Source: Caldilineaceae bacterium
GTDB taxonomy: Bacteria; Chloroflexota; Anaerolineae; Caldilineales; Caldilineaceae
Assembly: GCA_019637685.1 (NCBI GenBank)
Contig: JAHBVF010000045.1
Coordinates: forward strand, 1-44,639
DNA length: 44,639 nucleotides
Direction: 5' to 3'
Part shown: positions 24,157 through 32,632 of the stretch, piece after piece
Layout of the letters: each line of letters opens with the position of its first letter
Numbering within the stretch: the first letter of the stretch is position 1
Program-made: the position numbers and the translations under genes
The notes under the pieces: generated by a model
The model's database searches: none
Seen by the model: only the letters and a program-made list of their open reading frames with translations
What the model was told of the DNA's origin: nothing

Positions 24157-27100
24157 CTAGCGCTGCACTGCCGGCAGGAATATCTGGCTTGTGGGCGCTG
24201 TCAGTTCCGCGTTGCCCAGCACCGCGAACTCGGTGAAGTGGTCCAGTTTGATGAACAGGCACTTGCCGCTCTCATCCACTTTCGTCTCCACAGAGACCCA
24301 TTCCTGCTTTTCCTCGTCGTAGAAGGCCAGTTCCAGTTGGGAGAGGTCACCCAACTCCTTCAGTTCCTCGTCGCTGAAACAGACCTTCAGCACGTAGAAG
24401 TCCTTGAACTGGTGGACCGCATTGCCTTCGCCATCGCTGGCGTCCAGCAGGAAGCTGCGCAGGGGTGTCTTGCCCGCGGGCACGTCCACTGTGGGGCTGA
24501 CCAGTTCGGTGTGAACAATCTCCACATTCTGGTCCACTGCGTTGGGCGGGAACTCCACCACAACCTTCTTCTCCGGGTCCTGCACAGTGCCGCCCTGCTC
24601 CGGTGTCACGTCGCCGCTGTTCTGCTTCACACGCAGTTGCACAGGGATGGCGCCGGGCATATCCGCCGAGAACTGCACCGGGCGGTCCGGGTTGCGGTCG
24701 GCCAGGAAGCGCAGGCTGGCCACACCCTTTTCCACTGTGCCCCGGGCCAGGGGTCGTCCGTCCTGCAGGGCGGTGATGACCGCGCCTTCGACCGGGTATT
24801 TCAGATTCCACAGCTTCGGCCCCACTCGTTCGGGAATAGCCTCGAAGGGCAGCACAATGCGGTACGGGTTGCCCGTGTGCATCTCCATTGTGGCGTCGCC
24901 GAAGAGGTGATAGATGATCAGATTGGTGTCAGATGCGCTGCTGCTGACGCTGCCCGCGGTCTGGGCCACGCCGATCTGGCTGACCATATACGCCTTGCCG
25001 TAGTTCAGGATATCGCCCAGACGGGTGATGGATGTGCCAGTGCCATAGCCGGGCACAACATCCGTCCAGGTGGCATCGAAGAGGCCACGGGTCAGGGCGT
25101 TGTTGGCCCAGGTCGGGCTGACCCGACTGGCCGCGAATACGCCTGCCGCGCCGCCCTCGGCCAGTTTCAGAATCTGCTCGGCAAAGTAGCTGCCGCTGGC
25201 TCCGCTGCCGTCGGTCTCGTTGTCGAAGTAGCCGGTGGAGCAGTTGATGCTGTAGACGACCGGTGTGCGGCTGCCGTTGGTCAGGCTGCCCAGATTGCTG
25301 GCTTTGAAGCTGGGCTGTGCCCAGCCGCTGGAGGAGCCGTGATCCCGGTGGTAGACGAGCATCCGACCGGCGTTGATGGCGTCGATGATGTCGGTGGTGT
25401 CACCGTCCCAGGCGTAGCCGCTGGCCGCGTTCAGGGCCGCGGGCAATGTGGCGCCGTTGTAGTAGTAGTTGGGCGTGTCGCTGGCCCCGGCGTTCGTTGT
25501 GTAGATGCGCTCGACAGTGTAGCTGCTCTTCAGCTCGTCGCGTACGAATTCGCTGGTTTCCACATAGGCCCGTGCGTCTGTGCCCGCGCTGGCTCCGTCT
25601 TTGCAGCATTGGAAGTAGCTGGCAAAGGTCATTGTGTTGTAGTAGCTGGCATTGGGCAGGATGAACATCGGCGGATTCTTCTCGTAGGCCACGATTTTGT
25701 TCACTACTGCCTCGGCCTCGGCCAGTGTGTCCACGGGGATGCGTCCCAGGGCCAGGTCGGGCATCAGGTCCGCGTTGTCCATCAGGCTGTAGTCCAGGTC
25801 CGTGCCCGCCGCGGCGGTGTAGGCCGTGGCCCGGTAGAAGGGCGGGATGTGCTCGGCGTCGCCGATCAGGTCCACATAAGAGGGGCGCACCAGGCAGTTG
25901 TTGTATTTGTTGCGAATATAAGCCTGAATCTCCTCTTTGGTCGTGCCCGCCTTGCCTGCGCCGGTCTCGACCACCAGTGTGGAGATGCCGCTCGTGCGTT
26001 TCCAGTCGGCCAGGGTGTCGGCCGCGCTGCGGAAGGCCGGGTCGGTGATGATAATCAGCTCGGCTCCCAAGCAGACGATGGGTCCAACAATCTTCCAGTC
26101 ACCCACATATTTGGGCACGGCCTGCCAGTTGATTACCTGGCCATAGGACGCCTTGCCACTCTCGAAGGGGTTGCGGTAGTCGCCGGGCAGGAAGATGCCT
26201 TCGCCGCCCTCGAACTGCACCCGGAACTCCAGCCCGGTGTAGGAGATGAAGCGCCGGCTGGCCGTGTCGTATTGGCCCGCGGCCATTTCGATCTGCACCA
26301 GGTCCAGGTCCCGCATCCGTCCGACTTTCTGGATGCGTACCGGTTCTGCCGGGAAGAGCGCCTGGCTGGCGTAGGCTTTTTCGTCAAAGGCCCAGGCCGG
26401 GTCGTCAAAGACAGATGGGTCTGGCTCGCCTTTGTCGTGGGGCGGGTCGCCGGGGTGGTTGCCATCTACTAGGCCACTGTCCACAGGGGATGGCTGGGCC
26501 GAACTAACGAGCAGATCGGTCCAGGAAATTGTGTAACCGGCCTCGATTTTGGGTGTTTGCAATATCACCTGCGCGCCCCGGGGCACAGCCAGCAGTCGGC
26601 GGTAGACCGGCACGTCGGGCTGGCCGATGGGGGCGGTGTTGGGTTCCAGACCAGAGATGCCCAGTTGGATGTACTGGTTGCCGTCGCCACCCTTCACCGG
26701 CCAGTATTGCAGGGGCGGGAACTGGATTTTGGCGGCAAAGCCTTTGTTGTCCGAGTGAACGGTCTCCACAACCACCTGATCCTTACGGTTGAAGTGGGGT
26801 TGCTCCACATTCGTCTGGTCTTCTGTGCGAAGCTGAACAGAGACCGCGCCGGGCAGGCTGGCCGACCACTGGACGGGTTTGCCCTGTTCGGGTTTGTTGA
26901 CAAAGTGAACATCTGCCTTGCCGTCCTGCACCATCGCCCGACCAATGGGCTTGCCGTCTTGCAGGGCGGTCAGGGTGGCTCCGTTGACCGGATAGCGTAC
27001 CCGCCAGCCGATGGGATTGAATTCTTCGATGACGATAATCCCGCCCAGCCAGAATTTGTGGGGGTCTTTCGTCCACATTTCCATTGTGGGGTCGCCGTAG

Positions 27101-30100
27101 ACGTGATAGAGAATCACATCCATTGTGGCGCTGTTGGTGGAAACGCTGCCTGCGGTCTGGGCCACGCCGATCTGCCCCCACAGGTAGCTCTTGCCGTAGT
27201 TCAGAATGTCGCCCAGGCGGGTGATGGAATCGCTGCCGCCTTCGGGCACAGTGCCCGGCCAGGTGGCGTCGAAGAGGCCGCGGGAGAGCGCACTGTTGGC
27301 CCAGGTGGGGCTGTTGCGCACGTCGCCGATGATACCCACCGCGCCGTCTTCCTGGCGCAGGAGAGATTCGGCCCAGTAGACGCCGCCGCTGCTGGTGCTG
27401 TATGTGTAGTCGTCGTTGGCCGCGCTGCGGGTTTCGTTGTCAAACAGACCCGTGGCGCAGTTGATGCTGTAGACCACCGGTGTTAGGTTGCCATTGGTCA
27501 GGCTGGCAAAGTTGCTGGTGCTGAAACTGGGGTCGCCCCAGCGGGTGATGGAGCCGTGATCCCGATGGAAGATCAGGAAGTTGCCCTCGTTGAAAGCGTC
27601 GATGACGTCGTTGGTGTCGCCGTCCCAGGCAAAGCCGCTGCCTTTGCGCAGGTCGCTGGGCAGGCGAGCGCCGTTGTTGTAGTAGTCGGGTGTGATGTCC
27701 CGGGTGCCGGCGTTGTAGTAGCCACTTTTGGTCGGGTCGTCGTGATAGTCGTCGTCGCTGGTGTAGATGCGCTCGACGCTGTAGCCTTTACTGGTCATCT
27801 CGTCCCGCACCAATTCCGCGGTTTCGGTAAAGCTGCGCACGGCTGTGCCGTCGTTGGCCGCGTCGTCATCACAGCACTGGAAATAGGCAGCAAAGGCCAT
27901 ATTACTGTAGAAGCTGTGCTGGTTGGGCGGGTTTTGCTCGTAGTTGACGATTTTGTTGATGACCGTCTCGGCGTCGGCCAGGGTGTCCACAGGGATGCGG
28001 CCCAGGGCCAGGTCGGGCAGAATGTCGCTGCTGTCCATCAGCGAGTATTCCAGGTCCGAGCCGGGGGTGTCGGCGAAGTCATCGCTGGTGGTGGCTGTGC
28101 CGTTGTCGTCCCAGGTGATCACCCGGTTGTACCAGGGCGGGATGTGCTCGGCGTCGCCCAAGAGCAGGACATAGCTGGGGCGAATCAGGCAGTCGTCGTA
28201 CTTCTTTTCGATATACGCTTTGATCTCCACCGCGCTGTTGCCCGCATCGTTGGCGTCGCTGCCTGTCTCCACAACCGCGGTGGAGATGCCTTTGGCGCGT
28301 TTCCAGGTGGCCAGGGTGTCGGCGGCTGTGCGGAAGGCCGGATCGGTGATAATCAGATATTCTGTGCCGATGCAGAGCCATTGGGTGATGTCGCCGGGTA
28401 GGATAAATTTGTCCAGAATTTCATAGTTCATCACCAGCCCTTCGATGCCGGTCTTCTGCTTGTTGAAGGGGTTCAGGTCTCGCTCGGTGCGGAAGAAGCC
28501 CTTGCCGCCCTCAAAATGCAGGGAAAGATCCATGCTCTCGAAGAGACGCAGCTCCTTTTTGGCTGTGTCGTACTGGCCCGTGGCCACGGACACCTGCCAG
28601 AGTTCCAGGTCACGCATTGTGCCCAGTTGGTGAATCTCTACCGGGTTTTCGGGGAAGGTTTTGCCGCTGGCATAGGCTTCCTTATCAAAGGCGAAGGGGC
28701 GATCCCGGAAGTCATCCACCGGGAAGGGGTCCTTCTCCTGGCTGGCGTTCACATCCGCGGGTTCGGGCTGAACCGGGGCCAGCAACACACTGTTGATCTG
28801 GCGCAGTTTGGGCGTGGACTTGTCCAGCATCAGCACTGAGCCGACAGGCACAGCGATCAGTTGGGTGTAGATGGGCACATTGGGTAGACCGGGCTGCATA
28901 CCTGCCTGGTCGATGCCGGGCACGCCCACCTGGCCGAATTCCTGCTGGTCCGGGCCGATGAGCTTCTGGAAGTGGGCTTCGGGGAAGCGGAAGACGCCCT
29001 GGAAGCCTTTGTTGTCGTTCTGGCCTTTGTCCAGCCGCACAAACTCGTCCCGGTTGATGAGGGGACGTTTGGGCGGATCGTAGCTGGGCGGGGTCGCTTC
29101 TGTCGGCTCCACCGGCGGCGCGGTGTTGTCGGAGAAGTAGAGGTCGTCGATGGATTCAGAAAGGGTCGTGTCGCCGTAGTTCAGGGTGACACGGGCGATG
29201 CGCCCCGCGCTGTCGTACATCCCGATGAATTCGGTGTAGGCTTCGGGCACAGGTGTGTTGGTCACCTGGCAGATGACATTGCCCGCGGCGTCGTAGCCCA
29301 CCATTGCACCGGGCAGATTGGCAGTCTCGCCATTGCCCATATAGAAACCCACGTGAGCTTTGGGCTTGTCGAACGAGAAAGTCAGAGGCACATTGGCGCT
29401 GGTACTGGGATGGACCGCATCGTTGGCGGCCACATTGGGCGCAGAGCGGGCCGTCGTCGGGTCTGCACTGCGGTCGCCATAGGTGATGACGCGGGTGTTG
29501 GTGGCGTCCATAAAGTGCAGGCCGTGGGCGAGCACGTAATGCTCGCCGATGGTCACGGCGTCTTTCAGATCGTCGAAATTCACCAGCACCCGGCCCGGAA
29601 TCTGCCGCTCGTTGAACAGCTCGACACAGGAGCCGGGCTGCACGGGCGGGTTCTTGTCCTCGGAGAAGGTCAGGTTGTCGATGGATTCGGAGAGAAGGGT
29701 GTCGCCGTAGTCTAGTTCGACTTTGGCGATACGCTTGGCGCTGTCGTAGACGCCGATGAAGCGCGGATGAGACGCGGGCACAGGCGAGAAAGTTTCGGTG
29801 CAGAGCAGATTGCCCGCCCGGTCATAGGCGCGCAGGATGCCGCCGAGGTCGGGGCCGTTGCCGGCGCTGTCCTTGCCATTGCCCGGTCGCAGACCCACGT
29901 AGGCCTGGTCCGCATCAAAGGTGATGACCATCGGCACATTCTGGCTGGTGTTGGGAGACTGGGCCGAATTGGTCGCCACATTTGGTTTGGTGAAGGACTT
30001 GCCCACATCGTTGGGGTGGTCGCTGTAGATGAGGGCTTTGGTCGTCTGGTTGTCCTCGAAGACGACGCCGTGGGCTGCCTGGTAGTGGTTGCCCAGTGTA

Positions 30101-30345
30101 AAGCCGTTGGCCAGTTCGTCGAAATGGAGAACCGTGCGGCTGGGCACTTGGGCCTCGCCGGTGATGCGGGTACAGGCGGCAGTCGCCTGCAGGCTGCGCG
30201 TCGGGCTGGATGCCACGGGCGCAGCCACTGCGGACGCTGCCCCTGCGGGCAGGGCGCTGAGCAGTGCAGAGAGCACCAGCGCCATCACCAGCGTGTAGGA
30301 GAGTAGCCTTTCGCGCAGGCGTTGTCGGGGGATGGGGCTTGCCAT
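24157..30345 (-). CDS. Secreted protein with two gingipain-like (C25) cysteine peptidase units
   Basis: 2062 residues. A Sec signal peptide (about 1-38) is followed by two related beta-sandwich modules (about 57-231, 239-403; each ends in YGDT.LSESID). Then come two copies, about 735 residues apart, of a C25 propeptide-like region, a caspase-fold catalytic domain and an Ig-like module (ALQDGKPIG near 1127, ALQDGRPLA near 1860). Both catalytic domains keep the dyad: H930 (RDHGS) with C963 (SINCATG), and H1669 with C1702. The spacing is 33 residues in each, as I recall for RgpB gingipain. A ZU5-like domain (about 1915-2045) precedes the C-terminus IFLPAVQR. No type IX sorting domain, LPXTG or helix anchor is seen. 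The ATG at 30345 has AGGAGGA about 6 nt upstream. It is probably an extracellular protease; target unknown. Antisense long frames are GC artefacts. Confidence 0.9.
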   Translation of the reverse strand: MASPIPRQRLRERLLSYTLVMALVLSALLSALPAGAASAVAAPVASSPTRSLQATAACTRITGEAQVPSRTVLHFDELANGFTLGNHYQAAHGVVFEDNQTTKALIYSDHPNDVGKSFTKPNVATNSAQSPNTSQNVPMVITFDADQAYVGLRPGNGKDSAGNGPDLGGILRAYDRAGNLLCTETFSPVPASHPRFIGVYDSAKRIAKVELDYGDTLLSESIDNLTFSEDKNPPVQPGSCVELFNERQIPGRVLVNFDDLKDAVTIGEHYVLAHGLHFMDATNTRVITYGDRSADPTTARSAPNVAANDAVHPSTSANVPLTFSFDKPKAHVGFYMGNGETANLPGAMVGYDAAGNVICQVTNTPVPEAYTEFIGMYDSAGRIARVTLNYGDTTLSESIDDLYFSDNTAPPVEPTEATPPSYDPPKRPLINRDEFVRLDKGQNDNKGFQGVFRFPEAHFQKLIGPDQQEFGQVGVPGIDQAGMQPGLPNVPIYTQLIAVPVGSVLMLDKSTPKLRQINSVLLAPVQPEPADVNASQEKDPFPVDDFRDRPFAFDKEAYASGKTFPENPVEIHQLGTMRDLELWQVSVATGQYDTAKKELRLFESMDLSLHFEGGKGFFRTERDLNPFNKQKTGIEGLVMNYEILDKFILPGDITQWLCIGTEYLIITDPAFRTAADTLATWKRAKGISTAVVETGSDANDAGNSAVEIKAYIEKKYDDCLIRPSYVLLLGDAEHIPPWYNRVITWDDNGTATTSDDFADTPGSDLEYSLMDSSDILPDLALGRIPVDTLADAETVINKIVNYEQNPPNQHSFYSNMAFAAYFQCCDDDAANDGTAVRSFTETAELVRDEMTSKGYSVERIYTSDDDYHDDPTKSGYYNAGTRDITPDYYNNGARLPSDLRKGSGFAWDGDTNDVIDAFNEGNFLIFHRDHGSITRWGDPSFSTSNFASLTNGNLTPVVYSINCATGLFDNETRSAANDDYTYSTSSGGVYWAESLLRQEDGAVGIIGDVRNSPTWANSALSRGLFDATWPGTVPEGGSDSITRLGDILNYGKSYLWGQIGVAQTAGSVSTNSATMDVILYHVYGDPTMEMWTKDPHKFWLGGIIVIEEFNPIGWRVRYPVNGATLTALQDGKPIGRAMVQDGKADVHFVNKPEQGKPVQWSASLPGAVSVQLRTEDQTNVEQPHFNRKDQVVVETVHSDNKGFAAKIQFPPLQYWPVKGGDGNQYIQLGISGLEPNTAPIGQPDVPVYRRLLAVPRGAQVILQTPKIEAGYTISWTDLLVSSAQPSPVDSGLVDGNHPGDPPHDKGEPDPSVFDDPAWAFDEKAYASQALFPAEPVRIQKVGRMRDLDLVQIEMAAGQYDTASRRFISYTGLEFRVQFEGGEGIFLPGDYRNPFESGKASYGQVINWQAVPKYVGDWKIVGPIVCLGAELIIITDPAFRSAADTLADWKRTSGISTLVVETGAGKAGTTKEEIQAYIRNKYNNCLVRPSYVDLIGDAEHIPPFYRATAYTAAAGTDLDYSLMDNADLMPDLALGRIPVDTLAEAEAVVNKIVAYEKNPPMFILPNASYYNTMTFASYFQCCKDGASAGTDARAYVETSEFVRDELKSSYTVERIYTTNAGASDTPNYYYNGATLPAALNAASGYAWDGDTTDIIDAINAGRMLVYHRDHGSSSGWAQPSFKASNLGSLTNGSRTPVVYSINCSTGYFDNETDGSGASGSYFAEQILKLAEGGAAGVFAASRVSPTWANNALTRGLFDATWTDVVPGYGTGTSITRLGDILNYGKAYMVSQIGVAQTAGSVSSSASDTNLIIYHLFGDATMEMHTGNPYRIVLPFEAIPERVGPKLWNLKYPVEGAVITALQDGRPLARGTVEKGVASLRFLADRNPDRPVQFSADMPGAIPVQLRVKQNSGDVTPEQGGTVQDPEKKVVVEFPPNAVDQNVEIVHTELVSPTVDVPAGKTPLRSFLLDASDGEGNAVHQFKDFYVLKVCFSDEELKELGDLSQLELAFYDEEKQEWVSVETKVDESGKCLFIKLDHFTEFAVLGNAELTAPTSQIFLPAVQR

Positions 30346-30598
30346 TGTTTCCTCCTGAATGAATAGAGTGGGTCGAATTGGAACTACTTGGAACGTTCTG
30401 GGGGTAGTATGTCAAAGAATAGATCGACGAAGGGCAGTTGGCTCCACATCCGCCAAGTGTTCTAGTGCACAGGTGAATGTGGAGGGGGGAAGGGCATAGG
30501 CCCATTCAGCGGTATGGCCCGGTTTGGCAACCGGTGGACGAATTCTGGTAAGATTACAGGCGAGCGATATCCCTTCCCCCAACCACTGGAGCAAGCCA
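30346..30598. other. Divergent intergenic region C25 gene / aldo-keto reductase
   Basis: About 250 bp without a gene. TTGGCA (30524-30529) and TAAGAT (30549-30554) with 19-bp spacing and a TG before the -10 box could be the promoter of the aldo/keto reductase. Nothing clear was found for the C25 gene. Confidence 0.3.
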
Positions 30599-31453
30599 AT
30601 GGAAACCGTACAATTGGGCAAGACCGGTGCAACCGTCAGCCGCCTGGGTTTCGGCGGCGCGCCGGCAGGATTGACGAATTATCTGGTGAATTCCTCGCCA
30701 GCCAACGCGGCCCAGCGGGCGCAGACAATCGCCGCCATCCACCGGGCCGCAGAATTGGGTGTCACTTTCTTTGACACCGCGGCTGCCTACGGCAGAGGAG
30801 CCAGCGAGGAAATCTACGGTGAGGCATTGGCCTCCGTCACGACACCCGTCTTTGTGGCCACAAAGGCCAGCCCCAGCGTAGAGAATGTGCGGGCCAGTCT
30901 GGAGGCCAGCCTCACCCGTCTGCATCGGGATCAGGTCGATCTCTTCCAGATTCACGGCACAAACTACGACGAGGCCACAGTCGACGCTATCCTCGCGCCG
31001 GGTGGAATGCTGGAGCAGGTGGAGCAACTGAAGGCCGAGGGGCTGACCCGTTTTATCGGCTTCACCAGTGAGGACAACAACCCGCCCTTCTACCGGCTGA
31101 TGGCGACGGGCCGCTTTGATGTGGTGCAGATGTGTTACAACTTCGCGTTCCAACACCCCTACGACGCGTCCCGGTCTGCGGGCAGTTTGCTGGAGGCAGC
31201 GGAGCAGAAGTTGGGTGTGATTACAATGCGGGCGCTGACCGCGGGTCTGCTGCAAAAGTGGGTGCAAATGGTGAACCCGGCCAACACTTTCGACTATACA
31301 CCGGCTCTGCTCCAGTATGTGCTGTCGAACCCGCTGGTCCACGTGGCGCTGGTGGGGATGCGCACGCCGGAAGAAGTGGAGAAGAATGTGGCGATTGTCA
31401 ACGACAAAAACGGACGTATCGACCTGAATGAATTGCACAGGAAATTTTTCTAA
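30599..31453 (+). CDS. Aldo/keto reductase
   Basis: A 284-residue NAD(P)H-dependent oxidoreductase with a TIM-barrel fold. It starts METVQLGKTGATVSRLGFGG. The usual tetrad is visible as Asp and Tyr in FFDTAAAYGRG, Lys in VATKAS and His in DLFQIHGT. The late part LVHVALVGMRTPEEVEKNV is the cofactor-binding end. It is of the perakine reductase / general stress type; the substrate is not predictable. The ATG at 30599 has GGAG 9 nt upstream; longer frames begin in the promoter. Its TAA overlaps the ATG of the next gene (TAATG), so both are translated together. Confidence 0.9.
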   Translation: METVQLGKTGATVSRLGFGGAPAGLTNYLVNSSPANAAQRAQTIAAIHRAAELGVTFFDTAAAYGRGASEEIYGEALASVTTPVFVATKASPSVENVRASLEASLTRLHRDQVDLFQIHGTNYDEATVDAILAPGGMLEQVEQLKAEGLTRFIGFTSEDNNPPFYRLMATGRFDVVQMCYNFAFQHPYDASRSAGSLLEAAEQKLGVITMRALTAGLLQKWVQMVNPANTFDYTPALLQYVLSNPLVHVALVGMRTPEEVEKNVAIVNDKNGRIDLNELHRKFF

Positions 31454-31872
31454 TGTTCAAGCCAGAACTCTCCTTAGAAGCACTCAACGACTTTTTCGCG
31501 GATACCCTCGTGTCCCATCTGGGCATCGAGATTACTGAAATCGGCCCGGACTTTATGACGGCCCGCATGCCGGTGGACAGCCGCACGATGCAGCCCTTTC
31601 GCCAGCTACACGGCGGCGCGTCGGTTTCTCTGGCCGAATCCTTGGGCAGCCTGGCCTCTTTTGCCCTGATCGACCCCGCCACGCAGGCCGCGGTGGGTCT
31701 GGAGATCAACGCCAATCACCTGCGGGGCGTGCGTTCGGGCAATGTCCACGCCACGGCCCGGCCCCTGCACATTGGCCGCCGCACCCACGTCTGGGACATC
31801 CGCATTGTGGACGACGCTGAACGGCTGGTCTGTGTCTGCCGGTTGACAATGGCGATTGTGGACAGAGAGTGA
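31453..31872 (+). CDS. Hot-dog fold thioesterase (PaaI / MenI-YdiI type)
   Basis: A 139-residue single-domain acyl-CoA thioesterase. The segment FRQLHGGASVSLAESLGSLA carries the His-Gly-Gly loop and the catalytic Glu of the YdiI/MenI group, which hydrolyses aromatic acyl-CoA such as dihydroxynaphthoyl-CoA in menaquinone synthesis. Generic PaaI enzymes look alike, so the exact substrate stays open. GLEINANHLRGVRSG and HVWDIRIVDDAERLVCVCRLT complete the fold. It overlaps the upstream reductase gene by one base. No menaquinone gene is nearby. Confidence 0.87.
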   Translation: MFKPELSLEALNDFFADTLVSHLGIEITEIGPDFMTARMPVDSRTMQPFRQLHGGASVSLAESLGSLASFALIDPATQAAVGLEINANHLRGVRSGNVHATARPLHIGRRTHVWDIRIVDDAERLVCVCRLTMAIVDRE

Positions 31873-31895
31873 GCCGTCAACTGGCCGCGCGGCTT

Positions 31896-31925
31896 TTGAC
31901 AGCCGCTTTCCCCGACGCCTATAAT
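31896..31925 (+). promoter_or_regulatory. Consensus sigma-70 promoter for def
   Basis: Perfect TTGACA (31896-31901) and perfect TATAAT (31920-31925), separated by 18 bp. The expected start of transcription is about 31932, giving a leader of about 38 nt before the ATG of peptide deformylase. It is the strongest promoter read in the window. Confidence 0.8.
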
Positions 31926-31969
31926 AGATGGGTGATTGATGCATCAGACAAGCGAGGAAAAAGGGCAGG

Positions 31970-32512
31970 ATGGCTTTACTTGAGATTGTGACTCCCAAAA
32001 GCGCCAACGGTGCGATTCTGCGCCAGCCGACCAAACGGGTGCGGACTTTTGACACCGCGCTGCATACGCTGTTGGACGATATGGTTTTGACAATGCGCGA
32101 TGCCAACGGGGCAGGGCTGGCCGCGCCTCAGATCGGCCTGGACCAGCGCATCTCCGTTGTCGAATGGCCCGAAGACCCGGACAAGCCCGAAGAAACGTTG
32201 CGCCGCTACGAAATGATCAACCCGGAAATTGTCAAAGCCAAAGGCGCGGAGGAAGGGCAGGAGGGCTGTCTCAGCTTGCCCGGCCTGGCCGCGGATGTGG
32301 TGCGCGCCACGTATGTGCTGGTGCAGTATCAGGACCGGGATGGCAAAGAGGTCCGGCTGAAAGTCTACGACTGGCTCGCCCGCATTTTCCAGCACGAAAT
32401 CGATCACCTGAACGGCGTGCTGATGACGGATCGAGCCGAGGCACTCTACCGAATTGTGGAAAATGAAGAGGGCGAAGTAGAGTTGATTCCTCTGGAAAGT
32501 GTGGCGGTCTGA
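31970..32512 (+). CDS. def: Peptide deformylase
   Basis: A 180-residue metalloenzyme that removes the formyl group from the N-terminus of new proteins at the ribosome exit. All three motifs are present: GAGLAAPQIGL (motif 1), EGCLSLPG with the metal-ligand Cys (motif 2) and QHEIDHLNG (HExxH, motif 3). It has its own strong promoter (31896-31925) and a purine-rich ribosome site. A very long hairpin terminator follows. In many bacteria def is next to fmt; here fmt is not adjacent. Confidence 0.96.
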   Translation: MALLEIVTPKSANGAILRQPTKRVRTFDTALHTLLDDMVLTMRDANGAGLAAPQIGLDQRISVVEWPEDPDKPEETLRRYEMINPEIVKAKGAEEGQEGCLSLPGLAADVVRATYVLVQYQDRDGKEVRLKVYDWLARIFQHEIDHLNGVLMTDRAEALYRIVENEEGEVELIPLESVAV

Positions 32513-32542
32513 GTCGGGCGACGTCCCCGATGTGTCAAAGAT

Positions 32543-32607
32543 AAGAGGCGCGGAGCACAAAACGCGGGATCGTAGCCCGATCCCGCGTTTTGTGCTCCGC
32601 GCCTCTT
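32543..32607. terminator. Bidirectional terminator with a perfect 30-bp stem
   Basis: Arms 32543-32572 and 32578-32607 are completely complementary around a 5-nt loop, with T-rich ends for both directions. It lies between the convergent def and mltG genes, 30 nt after one stop and 26 nt before the other. Confidence 0.9.
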
Positions 32608-32632
32608 TTGAATTCTGCGCAAGACGCTCCGT

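Noticed and set aside
24100..26472. A long plus-strand open frame of about 790 codons
   Set aside because: It lies entirely antisense to the C25 peptidase gene. Its translation is rich in Val/Gly/His with no domain pattern, as expected for a high-GC shadow frame.
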